DNA of 64,000 nt. Origin: Adiantum capillus-veneris (lineage: Eukaryota > Streptophyta > Polypodiopsida > Polypodiales > Pteridaceae). The stretch covers positions 56,897,619 through 56,961,618 of the forward strand of contig CM043952.1 of NCBI GenBank assembly GCA_014529385.2, read 5' to 3'. The position numbers were made by a program, and so were the translations under genes. Position 1 is the first letter of the stretch. Every line of letters starts with the position of its first letter. The notes beneath the pieces are model-generated. The model saw only the letters and a program-made list of their open reading frames with translations, was not told the origin of the DNA and did not search any database. This document shows, piece after piece, positions 12,111 to 23,564 of the stretch.

Positions 12111-12606
12111 AACCTTCCTTCTAGAAGCTTTCATCTTGGAACTGATAAAAACACACATTAATATGGGTATCGATTGAAAGCTCTTTCCGAGTACAATACG
12201 GTTTTTGCTTCAAAACATGGATTTAACATCTCTCTGAGGAGATAAAGCATTCAATGCATTCAACCTACGTATACATAATGAGCAATCTTCATGATCATGC
12301 CATCTTGTTGATTGTAATTGTCTTTTCAGGCGGATCTAGCACACACTCCAAGGCATCAACCCTTTCTATGTGCAAATATGATCCCGATATCCACGAGTTA
12401 CAAGTCACAGGCGCCCTATTGGGTTATCTAGGTGGGAGTGTGCACTATCTATGTTCTAACCCACTGTGGGGGTCCACCTTAACCTGTGACTACTCATCGG
12501 TGATCATACTACGATGCACTGTTTTAGCTATCTTGTTTAACAAAAGGAAAACACACTTGCAAAATATAAGATTAGAAAAAAAAGGATACAAGTTCTTTTC
12601 TATTGA

Positions 12607-12750
12607 GGTGTGACAGAGGGTTTAACAACTTTTCTGTTGTCGTATTCTTCTCTCTCTCTCTCTCAGTCTCAGTACCTTCATGCACAGTGTTTACCCACTT
12701 TGTTTGTGATCATTTGCACTCTCTCACTAAAGGAACAGAAGGCTCTCGCT
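12607..12750 (+). repeat. Degenerate B-family LTR fragment (R/U5 part)
   Basis: It follows the B/C LTR order: gagggttt(t)aacaac, a gtcgtat...ctctctctctcagtctca run, a cacagtgt...cactttgtttgtgatca segment, ctctcactaa and gaaggctctc. Homology then stops. Compare 38800-38945. The matching LTR tail may be the scrap at 45632-45707. Confidence 0.6.
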
Positions 12751-13685
12751 TCGTTGACCTCGCGTGGAAACTTAGCAGCAATATTTATTGCAGGAGCAGC
12801 ACAAGATACATTGTAAACCTTGGCCATCAACCATACACTTTCTAGCACCCAACAGACATTATGTCACTTCTATATTTGCAAAAACATGTACTCTAAACTC
12901 ATTACTGGTCAAATCCCATCCACCATATCCTGCATGGTCATTATTTCTATCAGGATTGTCATACATGTGCAGGGAAGACGGCATCATTCTTATGCGAATT
13001 GTGCAATTAGCTACTTGGGTTTACCAAATTCCTCTTGTAGAATTAAGAGGGTGTGGGGATAAAGCTATACCTATGCCCAATTTATGACCGTGTACTTGAG
13101 TAATTCTCTGCACTCCATTAGTCGTTTGTTGATAGTTGAGTGAAGTAAGGGCCTTGCGTGTGGGGTCCACCTTAAAATATGTAAGTTTAGCATGTGAGTT
13201 CACCCAGAAAATTTCTTTATATACCAAGCAATTACAAAATTACTTGTACAAGAGGGGTTTAAAAATGGAAAATTGAAAAACATTTACAGGTTCATGAAGG
13301 AAGAGGGGTCTTTTAATTCGTGATGAAGTGTGTGTAGAGGGGTTTTAAAAATATCTCTTGAATGCACATGCTATAGGTATTTTTGAAAGGTGGATCCCCT
13401 AGGGAGCCTTCATGCTTGCAAAGCTCACAATTTGTGCCATCACTCTATTGTATGCATAGAGCTTGAAAGCTCTTACGGAGAAAGCAATAAACTACGTAAG
13501 TATGCGAGCAAGGAACATAGGATTAAATGGAAAGTAAAAGTAGGACCAAGGTAATCACCACACTAAAATACTGATCCGTTGGCATATCCAAATATGAAGC
13601 ATAAGGTCTCAACTTCATATGCGTGACAATTAATGAGCCACCATCCATTGTTTACAAGTAATGCACTCATTTGCAAGATCTTGCT

Positions 13686-13690
13686 CAGTA
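13686..13690. repeat. Target site duplication (element A), left copy
   Basis: cagta precedes the 5' LTR of A, and an identical cagta follows its 3' LTR at 45516-45520. Confidence 0.93.
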
Positions 13691-13902
13691 TGTCACAAAG
13701 TGATGACGTGGCTACCGACAGCAAAAACCCCTATTTCTGCCAGAAACCCTAAAATTTCTGGAAACCCTGATTTCTGCCAGAAACCCTAATCACGGAGGTG
13801 GGAAAAAAAAAATGTTTTTTTTGAGTGACGCAAATCTCAGCTTTTTGCTACGAAAAGAATTGGATGAGAGAGAGAAAGTTGAATTGCTTTATTTTTACTC
13901 TC

Positions 13903-13957
<55 letters not shown>

Positions 13958-14251
13958 CTGCTTTTGCTTTCAAACTTTTGGGGCTCTGCTTTTGGGCATC
14001 CCTTGTAACATTTAAATATGCGGTGAGGGCCTCACTTCTCAGAGCATCTGGACACAAAGTCTGAGAGTGAAACCCTAACCGCTCTTGTACTTTGACATTG
14101 ATTAATACATAAAGAAATACCGAAAGGGGATCTCTAGGCACGGAACTCCGCCGGGCCAGTGTAATGATATTGTGATCTGTGAATTGTTTTGAAGTGGTTA
14201 ATTCGTGCTGTCGCGATTGATTCTTGACTTGGAGTGTCCAAGTCTGTTACA
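13691..14251 (+). repeat. Element A 5' LTR
   Basis: It begins TGTCACAAAGTGATGACGTG and ends aagtctgttaca. It contains a long (GA)n run (13906-13954), a TATA-like catttaaatatg and the block aaagaaataccgaaagggg. Relative to the 3' LTR it lacks about 20 bases just after that block (the ggcgcc...ggggccaat part). Confidence 0.93.
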
Positions 14252-14252
14252 G

Positions 14253-14264
14253 TGGTATCAGAGC
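14253..14264 (+). promoter_or_regulatory. Element A primer-binding site
   Basis: TGGTATCAGAGC, one base inside the LTR, complementary to the 3' end of initiator Met-tRNA. Confidence 0.9.
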
Positions 14265-14321
14265 ACGGTCGATTTCTCTTCTACAGAAAATCCGATCCCC
14301 AATTTTTTTCCCACGACACCT

Positions 14322-15868
14322 ATGGCTTCATGCAAGCATCAGTCGACTCCCTCAGCATCTGGAGATGCGGACAGGGATCACAACAAAGATTCCGACAGAG
14401 AGTATGGCCCGCCTCGGCCTACTCAGGTGGAGCAAAGAGAGATGAAGCGTCGTCAATTGATCGGCGATGCAACATAGATGATGCTCAATTTTTGCGAAGG
14501 ATCCGAAATTGACAAAATATATGAGCAAGACTTCTTTTTAGGAAGTGCATGCACAGTGGCAAAAAACCATTACACCACCCCTGAAACTCGCTCTCAAGAA
14601 ACCTTCTGATCACAAACAGTATACAGAGAAGGAATTACCGTTGATGCACGAATTGCTCAGCTTTTTGACGCGCAAAAGAAAGCCAAAAAGCACGGCAAAA
14701 AGAAGAAGAAAAGCACCGACTTCCTGGGATATTTGGGTCGTCAGTCGACTTTTGACAAGGCAAAGAAACAGAAGAAGCCTGTTCGATTCGAAGGAGTACC
14801 CAGTTCTTCTTCTTCTTTTTCTGACAGTTCTTCTAGCTCTTCAGATTTGAGCGAAGAAGACAGAAAAGGTAAAAAGCGAAGCAAGAAACAAAGCTTCGGA
14901 AAGGGCAAGAAAAAGGTAAAGAAGACTAAATCTCGCCCAGAGACTGACAGTTCTACTGAGGACTCGTCTACAGACAGCTCATATTCGGATGACGGAAACT
15001 TTTATGCGAACAAGAAGAATTTTTACAAAGCCAACCAGTATGACTTTCTCGAAGATAAAAGCAAGAAAGTCCGAGTTTAAGGAAGGTGGCCACTCGATCA
15101 AGTTTGATACTTTTTCAGGATACTCGAATGCTTCGAAGGCTTTGTCTTTTATACAACAGTTTGACATCGCTTTCGCGCGAGGACGCTATTCAAAGCACTC
15201 CAAGATTCGGAGAGCTGCCTCTTACTTTAAGAGGAATGCTCGTAATTGGTGGTCCACGCTTCTTTTAAACAAGACTGCACCAATTAAATGACTGAAATTT
15301 AAAAAGCTTTTTATTTCTTCTTGGTTGACGCAAGAATATGAATGAGATATACGAACTGCTTGGAACCATCAAGAAAGATACAATCAATGCTTATTGTGAA
15401 AGATTCTGGAGCTCTTTTCTACCCGCCTCTTCATTCAAGAAGATCTCGTTCACAGAACAGATTGAGCGGTTTACCTTGGGTCTACCTACAAAGATCCGAG
15501 ATCACTGCTTGGAACAGAAGTCAGCTTCTATTCAGGAGTTGATGAGTCATGCGACGCGCGGCTTTACTATTCTCTCTGGCAGTCTGACCTACCCCACAGA
15601 TGAGGCCATGGCACAACGAGCCGAGCAGACTTTTGGGAACGAAAGTAGAAAGAAAAAGAGCAACCCAAAGAAAAAGGATGCACCACCCAAGCTTACTGCT
15701 GAGGAGAGAGCTCGATTCATCAAGGAGGGGAAGTGCTTTGGATGCGGGGAACAGGGACATATCTCCGCGAAGTGCCCTAAAAAGGCACAGAAAGAACAGA
15801 ATGATAAAGACGACGACAGGCCTGAGAGTTCGGGAGTAGCTGAGGAACGTGGCAGAAAAGGCAGATAG
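14322..15868 (+). pseudogene. Element A gag
   Basis: The frame opens at MASCKHQSTPSASGDADRD (14322) and is soon broken. Pieces continue with a Ser/Lys-rich, SR-like segment (14733-15080: SSSSSFSDSSSSSSD and KKRSKKQ runs). Next is the capsid-like core (about 15060-15600: FDTFSGYSNASKALSFIQQ, NARNWWSTLLL, ERFTLGLPTKIRDHCL). It ends with the zinc knuckle CFGCGEQGHISAKC (about 15735-15780) and a charged tail to the stop at 15868. At least three frame changes are needed. Gag would build the virus-like particle; this copy cannot. Confidence 0.85.
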
Positions 15869-16607
15869 AAAAGCAGGCCTGGTACCACATGGCGTGGGAC
15901 CTGCACCGAATCTAATGAATGAAAGTACAAACTTTGCCGCTTTTGGAGCAAAGTGAAGGATCAAGACGCTCTTTTGAAGGAGCCAAGGCCAACTTCTTTT
16001 CACTTGGAATTGGCAGCTCGATTTGGAATTACGCCCGACAGACTGACGCCACAGGCGGAGGTAGTTCGACTGGCACCCAGATGGGATGTTGCCATTACAC
16101 CCAGCATTGGCAAACTTCGTTTGCAATGACAGGGGTGTTCAGGGCACGCGAGTGACGTTCTACTCAGGATCCCTTGGTACCACAAGAACTACGCCGTGGT
16201 TGACTACCGGGCCGAGAAAGCGACTTTGATAAATGAAGGGCTTAGAGATTGTACTTGATGACCTTCAGTTTCTTTACTCATTCTTTTGGGAGAGAACTGA
16301 ACGATGGATAAAGGTTGAATATGTTTTGACCTGATCAAAAGAACGCCAAGATTTTTCTCCACACTCATGCCGATTGCTTTTCAGAGGGCTTGAAGATCAA
16401 ACCATTGACCTGATAACTGGAAGCACGTCACCGAACCGGCCACCTTACCATGTGAGCCGAGTACAGACTGGAAAGATTATGAACCAAGTGAAAGACCTCT
16501 TAGAAAAGGGTCTTGTCCAGCCTAGTACTTCATCGTATTGCTCTCCGCTGTTGTTGGATTTGAAGAAAGACGGATCTTGGAGAATGTGCATCGATTATAG
16601 AACTCTC
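15869..16607 (+). pseudogene. Element A protease to N-terminal RT
   Basis: A decayed protease/linker region (15869-16380, several stops; ITPDRLTPQAE-like, then VVDYRAEKATL) leads into RT with ITGSTSPNRPPYHVSR, LLEKGLVQPSTSSYCSP and DGSWRMCIDYRTL (about 16380-16605). RT is cut in mid-motif at 16607 by the Penelope-like insertion and resumes at 21178. Confidence 0.85.
16603..16607. repeat. Candidate TSD of the Penelope-like insertion (ctctc)
   Basis: ctctc ends the interrupted RT segment and recurs at 21173-21177, where RT resumes. Removing one copy plus the insert restores an uninterrupted RT frame. Confidence 0.75.
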
Positions 16608-16622
16608 ATATATACCTTCATA

Positions 16623-16642
16623 AGTTCAGAATAGTCTGAACT
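16623..16642 (-). other. Perfect 8 bp hairpin near the 3' end of the Penelope-like element
   Basis: agttcaga-atag-tctgaact forms an 8 bp stem with a four-base loop, 15 bases from the element's 3' terminus. A structured 3' end is plausible for RT recognition; this is inference. Confidence 0.7.
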
Positions 16643-17333
16643 CACGAATTATAAGAGGGAATAAAGCACTCATAAAACTATAAAAGCAAGGAACCAAGAA
16701 AAGAAAAGAAAAACAAAAACAAACAAACAGAACAAACTAAAATCACTTTGTTTGCTACGAAACAAAACTAGATAAAACAAAACATTAACTTAAAAATGTT
16801 TTTAGAAAAGGTATGTGTAAAATAAGTTGACGCAACTTACTTGGCTTAAAACAGGTACTCAACTTTAAGCAAAAAAGGATGAGACATCTTAAAAACTTAA
16901 TCCTAAAAATCAAACTTCACACAACAACTTATAACGGAACACATTCTTAAGTCCTAGGTAAGCTAAATACAAAATCGAAAAATGAATACTACTACAAACC
17001 TACGAAGAGCAAAGAACCAAACTTGACAATATGTGATCTCAACTTCACTGCTTGTCCAAACAGGAAGAATAAGATTATCACCTTTATCATGCATAGCTTA
17101 GGCAACAGCTATGACATCCCTACTCACGTCGTCAGTGCCCAAGAGTAGGTGCAAGTTTATATAGAGGTCATTCATGCTTTGAACGTACTCTACAAAACCA
17201 ACGAGCTGAGTTTCTATCACCCTCCGGCGGTGATGGGCATACTCAGCCATGATAAAGGCTAGCAATTTGTCAAGATATAGTAAAAATACTAGAAACGCTA
17301 AAGATCAAAACAACAACATAAGGTGTTCTTAAG

Positions 17334-20300
17334 TCAAACAATAAGTGGGCTTTTTACCTTCCCACCTCTATTGAATTTACTACTAATTATCTTGAACATT
17401 CCAAAGGAAGAAACATTAAAAATAAACTTACTACGATGCAAAAATGAACGAACGTTTTTCATGATTCTTTTGAATGAGTATCCTTTTTCAACTAGTAAAG
17501 AAATAAGATGGCAAGATTGAACAACAAAAGCAGATTTACTAGAACAAAGACGAGAAAATCTAAATAGTTGAGAGCAAATGACACCGTACTTAGCTAAAAG
17601 AGAAATGTTCGAAGAAATGTGAGGTATACGGATGATTTTTAGGTTGGCATATTCTGGTTCAAGGCACTTATCATAGATATCTACTTCTAATCCCAAGGGA
17701 GTCTGAAAAATCTTAAGGTCTAAAAAGGCACAACAATCACTATTTGTGGTACAGTTAAGTTCACAAAACTCCTTGGGATAAATTCCTCCGCCTACAGAAC
17801 TCGAATTCAAGTACATAAAATCTTAAAAAGAAGTAACGTCGCGGACAAAAAGATCATCTACAAAGCGTCTTACATTGCATAACTTGTGCAAAAATATTGG
17901 GCAAGTGTTAGCGAGGACAAGACGCTCCATAAAATCAAACTCATAAGTAAAAAGATAGAAATTAGCAAGAAAAACAGCACAATTGGTGCCCATAGGGATA
18001 CCAATTGTTTGCTTGAAAAGAGAGTCGCCGATGGTTATATATAAATTGTCCAAAAGAAAATCTAACCAAGATATGATGTCAATGTCATCTACAATCTTGG
18101 TAAATCTCTTTCTTGCTTTGTCTACATCTACATTCTTACTTTTCAGCCATAAGAAGTCAAAGTTCAAGGCTGACTTTTCTACTAGCAATGCCTTGTACCT
18201 ATCCTTCTCAAGCTTGTACGCAAAAACTTTTGAAATAAGAGACTTGACTCTAAATTTAAGGTCCTCCAAATTTAGCTTCGTGTATAGCGTTGTAAAGTCA
18301 AAAGTTTGGAGACATAAAGGAGAAGATTTCTCCTTAAGGCTTCTTGAAGAGTTCAAAAACTTTAAAACAGGAATCACACCTACTGAATCATTTAAAATCC
18401 AACTTGAATCGGTAGGTACGTCTGCTTCCTTTAGCATATTTTTCCACAATTCATTTACGCTAGGTAAAATGGCTTTGAAACAATAACTAAGCCATTTGGA
18501 AACCTCGGTCAAAGAGGTGTTACAAGAAGCAGCTATAAATCTAGGCTTTATAGGGTTCTTGTGGAACTTCCAAACGGTATATAAAAAAGGTAATTTAGGC
18601 TGACACTTGAAACCAAAAGACTTACAAAAATCTTGATGTTTTAAGATAACCTCTTGCATTGAAAGATCACAATCAATGTAAGTCTGAGAGTTTATTTCAC
18701 CTAACAAGCATTCTAAATAGAACTTTTTGCACATAACAACGAAGTTATTAGGGCACTTATCTACATAAGAGATTACAAAATCACGATGAAATTTCCTAAG
18801 AGCATCACGATCAGAAGAAGATAAGCTATTCCTTCCTAAAGAAACGTTCCGAGAGCAAGATGCTAATTTCAAAGAAGCTTTCTTGAGGACTACAGACTTC
18901 CAATGGGTAAAAATACCTTGAACTCCTAAAGACTCCTCAAACTTTACTACGAAACTAGAAATTCCTTTTTCTATAGCTTTGAGAAGGCAAGAGTCGTTTG
19001 AAGAAGGGAGACTATATTTAGTACCTCTTGAGAAAAGGTCTTTCAAGGAATCCGAAGGAAGGATAGAACAATCGGCAGTAACTACATGACCCAAAGCTCC
19101 ATTTACGTAAGAAGAAAAAGCAGTTTTACTACAAGGGCAATCAATACTTGAGATTGCTAGCCTTTCTTGCTTTTTAAGATTACGTCCTATGTCACTATAG
19201 TTGAAAGCTTTTTGTCCTAAAGTTTTCACATATTTGAAAGCTACAACAGGATGGTTCCATACCTTTTTCACACAAGGAGGGAGAGCATCCAAAGCTTCTT
19301 GAGATCTCAAAATAGAGTTTAATCCAATCTTGTCTAAGTCAGGGGACGTAAAGATAGTTATCAACAAATCTTTCTTTCCAACCAAGGGATTTTTCATACT
19401 AGGACATTTGGACTTCAGAAATTTGCCTAACAGTACTCGAAGTTGAGTACTATGAGACTCTCTTAACTCCAAATCTTCATAAGAGTAGTTCTCAAGGGTA
19501 TACAAGAGCTTAAATAGGATCCTTATATTATACCTTTCAAATAATTTATAAGAAAAAGAACCCAATTCCATGGCTCTAGATAGGTAAATCAATCTCCGTT
19601 TGAAATCTCTATAGGAAAAAATTCTATGGTTTAAAGGGTCATCACTCTCAATTCTAGAGATTGAAGCCCTAGGGAGACCTTGTACTCTACTAGAAATAGT
19701 GTTGTGCAAGACAACTGGATTGATTTCAGGGATAGAAGGCGGATCTGAAGAAGAACCTTTAGGAATCCAAGTTCTTTTAAATTGACTTGAAGGAAGAACT
19801 AACTCAGGTTTGGGATGCCTTCGCCAAAGCATAGGTTTCTTATGGTAAATTGTCTTATTTTTACGTAAAGAAGACTTTCCTTCCAAGTTGAAACCTTTAG
19901 GGAAAAAAGTATGCAAAGTTCTCATCCAAAACAACTCTCGAGGCCATGCTGATTTATAGAACTCTTTAGAGTTTCTAAAATTACCCTCTATGTGCTCAAT
20001 GGGAAAACAACGGAAAGACTCAAAGCCATGTTTTGCTATTGCCGTATACAAGGGTTTCACACTTTCACGTACAGTGCTCTTACTTTGAACTTTTCTGGCT
20101 TCTCTTACATGTTCCTGAAAACGGACAAAAGCTGTTCGAAAGGTTACATCATAAAACTATCGTGAATACTATAAATAACATAAATAACTTGAGAGGTATG
20201 AACCGGACTTAGAGGACGATCTACCACAAGATGTTTTTTCCTTAAACGCCTCAAACAATTGAGGGCTTTTATTGAAGAAATCGTGTAATGAGTACTAACT

Positions 20301-20509
20301 AAGACATTCTTAAAAGAAGCCCAACGAATAGGACCATCACCAAAAACATGCAAATTCTTCAAATTAGACTTAGCTAAAAACTTAAATCTTTCTTGATACA
20401 GATTATGACTACTTCTAGCTATTGAAAAGAAAGAAGGTTCGAAAAGACGTACCTGAGAGTCATCAACATTGCTCGTTGAAGCTGCTGAAGAAGTAAAAGT
20501 GTTTTTCAT
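17334..20509 (-). pseudogene. Penelope-like polyprotein: GIY-YIG endonuclease, CxC finger, reverse transcriptase
   Basis: Reading starts at 20509. The nuclease opens with SQVIYVIYSIHDS at the end of the first frame. A frameshift near 20145 moves to the frame holding RTAFVRFQEHVREA (catalytic-type Arg and His), then AWPRELFWMRTL (Glu) and FPKGFN. A linker carries CPCSKTAFSSYVNGALGH and VVTADC (about 19070-19145). RT motifs follow: DKCPNNFVVMCKKFY, KFHKNPIKPRFIAAS, FDFTTLYTKL, GIPMGTNCAVFLANFYL and RFVDDLF. After one in-frame TAA (17823-17825) the same frame continues with IYPKEF, FLDLKI and SQLFRFSRLCS. About 1,050 codons in all. RT copies the RNA at a nick made by the nuclease. One frameshift and one stop make this copy inactive, but all catalytic landmarks remain. 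Confidence 0.85.
17983..18030 (-). other. Catalytic-side motif region of the Penelope-like RT
   Basis: Encodes the GIPMGTNCAVF loop that precedes the RFVDDLF active-site motif (about 17845-17870 on the minus strand). The two catalytic Asp residues are present, so loss of function comes from the stop and frameshift, not the active site. Confidence 0.7.
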
Positions 20510-21172
20510 TTTTGTAGTAAGGTCAGTGTTTCAGATCAACGCCCGCCTCAAGGCTAAAGATCCTAAGGCTAGATTGGTGCTAGCCACACCCCTCATTTGT
20601 ATAGCAGGGCTGCTGCCAAGCAGTGAGGTCCTTAAATAAAGCTGCTTGCTACACTCAAAAGATCATCGACAATAGCGTGCAATCGAGTGCCCGTGATCCC
20701 TTGCTAGAATCACTACTCAACCTCTCCTCTCACAAGAGATATTTCATGAAACCACACAAAAAACCCTTGATCCAAGGGACCCAAATTAAGATGTTATTTT
20801 TATTTTTTAAGAGTTTTAAGAGAAAAGAATTATTTATTAAAAACATGCAATCGACAAAGTTAGATTTATAACTTTCTCACAACAATAACCAAACCCACAT
20901 ACACACAATCAAAAGCAAAAAACAACAAATACATAAATCAAGACAAATTAAAAAATAAAAGACATGACACTCAAACAAACAAAAAATCGAGACGAAAAGA
21001 AGCTCTACACAATAAATCAAGATACAACCAAAATTACAAAAAGACCCATTTCTTATTATTATTAAAAAAAAAACGGTTTATTTAAAACAAGGAATAAAAG
21101 TAATACACACATAAAATCACATCGACACATGAGTATAAGATCGATAGCTGTTGGGATATGCACACCCTCCCC
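20510..21172 (-). other. 5' region of the Penelope-like element
   Basis: No frame is recognisable. The outer part (20810-21140) is strongly A-rich on the + strand, so T-rich in element sense. The inner part has the self-complementary cagggctgctgccaagcagtg near 20605-20625. No repeat of the element's other end was found, so this is not a pseudo-LTR tandem arrangement. Confidence 0.55.
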
Positions 21173-21177
21173 CTCTC

Positions 21178-22032
21178 AACCAAATCACCATCAAGAACAG
21201 ATTTCCGATTCATAAGATCGATGATATACTCGACAAGTTACAGGGATCCTCGTGCTTTAGCAGGATTGATATGAAGAGTGGATATCATCAGATCCGAATC
21301 CGGTCGGGAGACGTCTACAAGACAGCCTTTCGGACTACTTTTTGGGTTATTTGAGTTTTTGGTGATGCATGTTGGCTTAACCAATGCTCCTGCGACATTT
21401 AACCGGATGATCGACATGATTTTTCGAGAGTACAGGCTATTTGTTGGCACTTTCTTTGATGATATCATTGTTTTCTCCAAGAATGAGGCAGAACACAGAG
21501 ATCATTCGCTTCAAAGATACACTTTTTGGGACACTTTGTCTGAGCAGCAGGAGTGAAAATGGATCAGGCCAAGATAGACACTATCCGTGATTGGCCCGAT
21601 TTGAAGAATGTGCATGAAGTTGGAAGCTTCTTGGGACTGTGTTCGTACTACAGACAGTTCATATGAAAGTTTGCAGAGGTTGCTTCCCCTTTGCATATCT
21701 TGATACAGAAAGGAGTCCCTTTCTCGTGGGGATCCACAGAGGTGACTGCCTTTCAGACATTGAACAAGAAATTGACTACAGGACCAGATTTGACTTTGTC
21801 GGACTTGCAGAAGTCATTTGAAGTATATTGTGATGCTTCTGGTCGTAGTCTGGGTGCGGTCTTGATGCAAGAAGGCCATGTCATTGCTTACGAGAGCCGA
21901 TTGTTCTCTAGACCGAAAATGACAGCACAGATTTATGAGAAAGATACAGATTTTGCAGATTTATGAGAAAGATACAGATTTTGCAGATTTATTTTCACAC
22001 GAATACAGGATGGGGAAAAAGTAGCCGGATAC
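21178..22032 (+). pseudogene. Element A RT C-terminal part and RNase H
   Basis: RT resumes with ITIKNRFPIHKIDDILDKL, DMKSGYHQIRIR, LTNAPATFNRMIDMIF and FFDDIIVFSK (active-site FFDD). It breaks into stops after 21540, then RNase H appears (21691-21966: EVYCDASGRSLGAVLMQEGH, AYESRLFS). A 28 bp unit (cagatttatgagaaagata...) is tandemly duplicated at about 21936-21991 and shifts nothing useful. Homology ends in mid-RNase H; the part up to the integrase finger was deleted before B1 inserted at 22033. Confidence 0.85.
22028..22032. repeat. Target site duplication (element B1), left copy
   Basis: gatac lies before the B1 5' LTR and catac after its 3' LTR (43076-43080). Four of five bases match, and removing the insert restores a GYSLRD pre-integrase motif in element A. 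Confidence 0.8.
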
Positions 22033-22335
22033 TGTCACGTGACACATCCAACCTATGTGTCTGTGGACAAGCTACAGCATAACAGGGTTCGTTAGTCCAG
22101 TCAATCTAGATTAGAAGTGATCTGGCACTTTTGTGAGTCTATTCGTAGACCGTGCATGCCCAGTCACTTAGTGTAGATGCATATCCTCTGGTTGCACACA
22201 GCATGATCATCAGTAATCCCGTCAAAATCAATTAGGGGATTTTTCCAGTGCATTTAGCCTATTTTCCCTATTTTTGACATTTTTCACTTATTAATTTAAG
22301 TGACTTCCCAACAAAAGTAGGTAGGGCAATTTGGG
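22033..22335 (+). repeat. B1 5' LTR, piece 1
   Basis: It begins with the palindrome TGTCACGTGACA and runs to gggcaatttggg, where B2 is inserted. It continues at 30061. Confidence 0.88.
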
Positions 22336-23564
22336 TCTCACGTGACACATCCCAACCCTATGTGTCCGTGGACAAGCTACACCATAACAGGGTTTCCGTC
22401 AAGTCCAGTCAAGTTAGATTAGAAGTGATCTGGCACTTTTGTGAGTCTATTCGTAGACCGTGCATGCCCAGTCACTTAGAGTAGATGCATATCCTCTGGT
22501 TGCATAAGCATAAGCATAAGCATTTCCATCAGATTCCATCAGAGTCACTTTATCCCATTTTTCCCTATTTTTGACATTTTTCACTTATTTATTAAGTGAC
22601 TTTTGTTGGGTACTCAGTAGGGCAAATTGTGTAAGTTAATATATAAGCAAACCCAAGTTAGCACAAATTGGCAAATGAGCAAAGGCACAGCAGGCTTCCC
22701 CAAGCAACAGGTGCCCCACCCTCTCTCAACAAGACTCCCCTTCCCGCAGCCATCAGCGTTTCCAGCCATCGCCAGAAGGACCTTCCTCTTGGCGTTTTCC
22801 AGAACCTGCTATCGCCATCCCAAGTCCACCTTGCCCTGGCGTTTTACCCCATTGGCAGCAGCACCATCAAGAATCACTAACGCTAGGATTTGCTTGCAGA
22901 TCTGCAGCGATTTCAGCATGTACTAACGCCAAGAAACACCTCATTAGACCAGAGTTTTCTCTTCAGCACTCAGCCATTAAAACGCAGCAGATCGGCAGTG
23001 TTTTGGCCTTCCCTGTTCAGCATTTTACAGCAGCATTATGCGTTTTACAGCAGATCTTAAGCAAGGAAAAAACGCAGCCCATATGCCCATTTAGATCAGC
23101 ATTTTTCATCACCAAGTCACCCCCGACAAGGGCAGTGAAATTCAGCCACAAGTCAACCCCGAAACAGTCCATTTTCAGCCCCAAAACAGTCCCCGATTCC
23201 CATCGAAGAAGATCACAGATTCAGCCATCGTCGTCGTCGTCATCGTCGTCACCATCGGCACAGTCCCATTGCATCAGTCCATTGCATACGCATTGTACAC
23301 CTTGTGCAATCAAAGTAGATCACTCTCGCCGACGAGAGTGGGGCCTTCGGAGGAGGGTTTTACAACCTCTCGGTGTCGGTATCTCTTCTCTCTCCTTCTC
23401 TCAATCTCATTCACTTGCACGCACAATATCCACTCACTTTGTTCGTGATCACAGCACTCTACAAGACGGAAGGCTCTCTCCTTCCCTAAGAACAAAAAGG
23501 AACCTTGAGCAGTAAAGATCACTAATCTTGAGAAAATACAACATTCATTCTGCTGCACCTTACA
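22336..23564 (+). repeat. B2 5' LTR
   Basis: It begins tctcacgtgacac (the first TG mutated to TC) and ends ctgcaccttaca. U3 carries a short ataagc repeat (about 22505-22523) and a TATA-like taatatataagc (about 22639). R/U5 carries a (tcg)n run near 23228 and ctctct tracts. Confidence 0.93.

Larger units (their letters stand above)
10411..13685. other. Unassigned 3.3 kb between copia and element A
   Basis: I find no protein domain on either strand. It holds GA-rich patches (10700-10790), a 42 bp tandem repeat (11964-12047) and a scrap resembling the B-family LTR R region (12607-12750). The longest open frames are short, use ordinary low-complexity residues and show no known motif. It could be old transposon debris or intron sequence. 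Confidence 0.5.
16608..21172 (-). mobile_element. Penelope-like retroelement with N-terminal GIY-YIG (Chlamys/Naiad type)
   Basis: A 4.57 kb insert on the minus strand lies inside the RT of element A. It has no LTRs. It encodes one long protein with a GIY-YIG nuclease before the RT, opposite to canonical Penelope elements, where the nuclease is C-terminal. It has a CxC...GHVVTADC motif between the two. This order and the CxC motif characterise the Chlamys/Naiad clade known from green algae, some plants and many invertebrates. Outside the ORF are a 5' region (20510-21172) and an A/T-rich 3' region (16608-17333) ending near a perfect hairpin. I found no hammerhead ribozyme. Confidence 0.82.

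Noticed and set aside
14253-14264. TGGTATCAGAGC sites as parts of tRNA genes
   Set aside because: They are primer-binding sites directly inside LTRs. No tRNA cloverleaf surrounds them.
16608-21172. Hammerhead ribozyme in the Penelope-like element
   Set aside because: I looked for CTGANGA with a following GAAA and a paired stem in both flanks. A CTGACGA near 17140 (minus) sits in a short hairpin but lacks the GAAA core.
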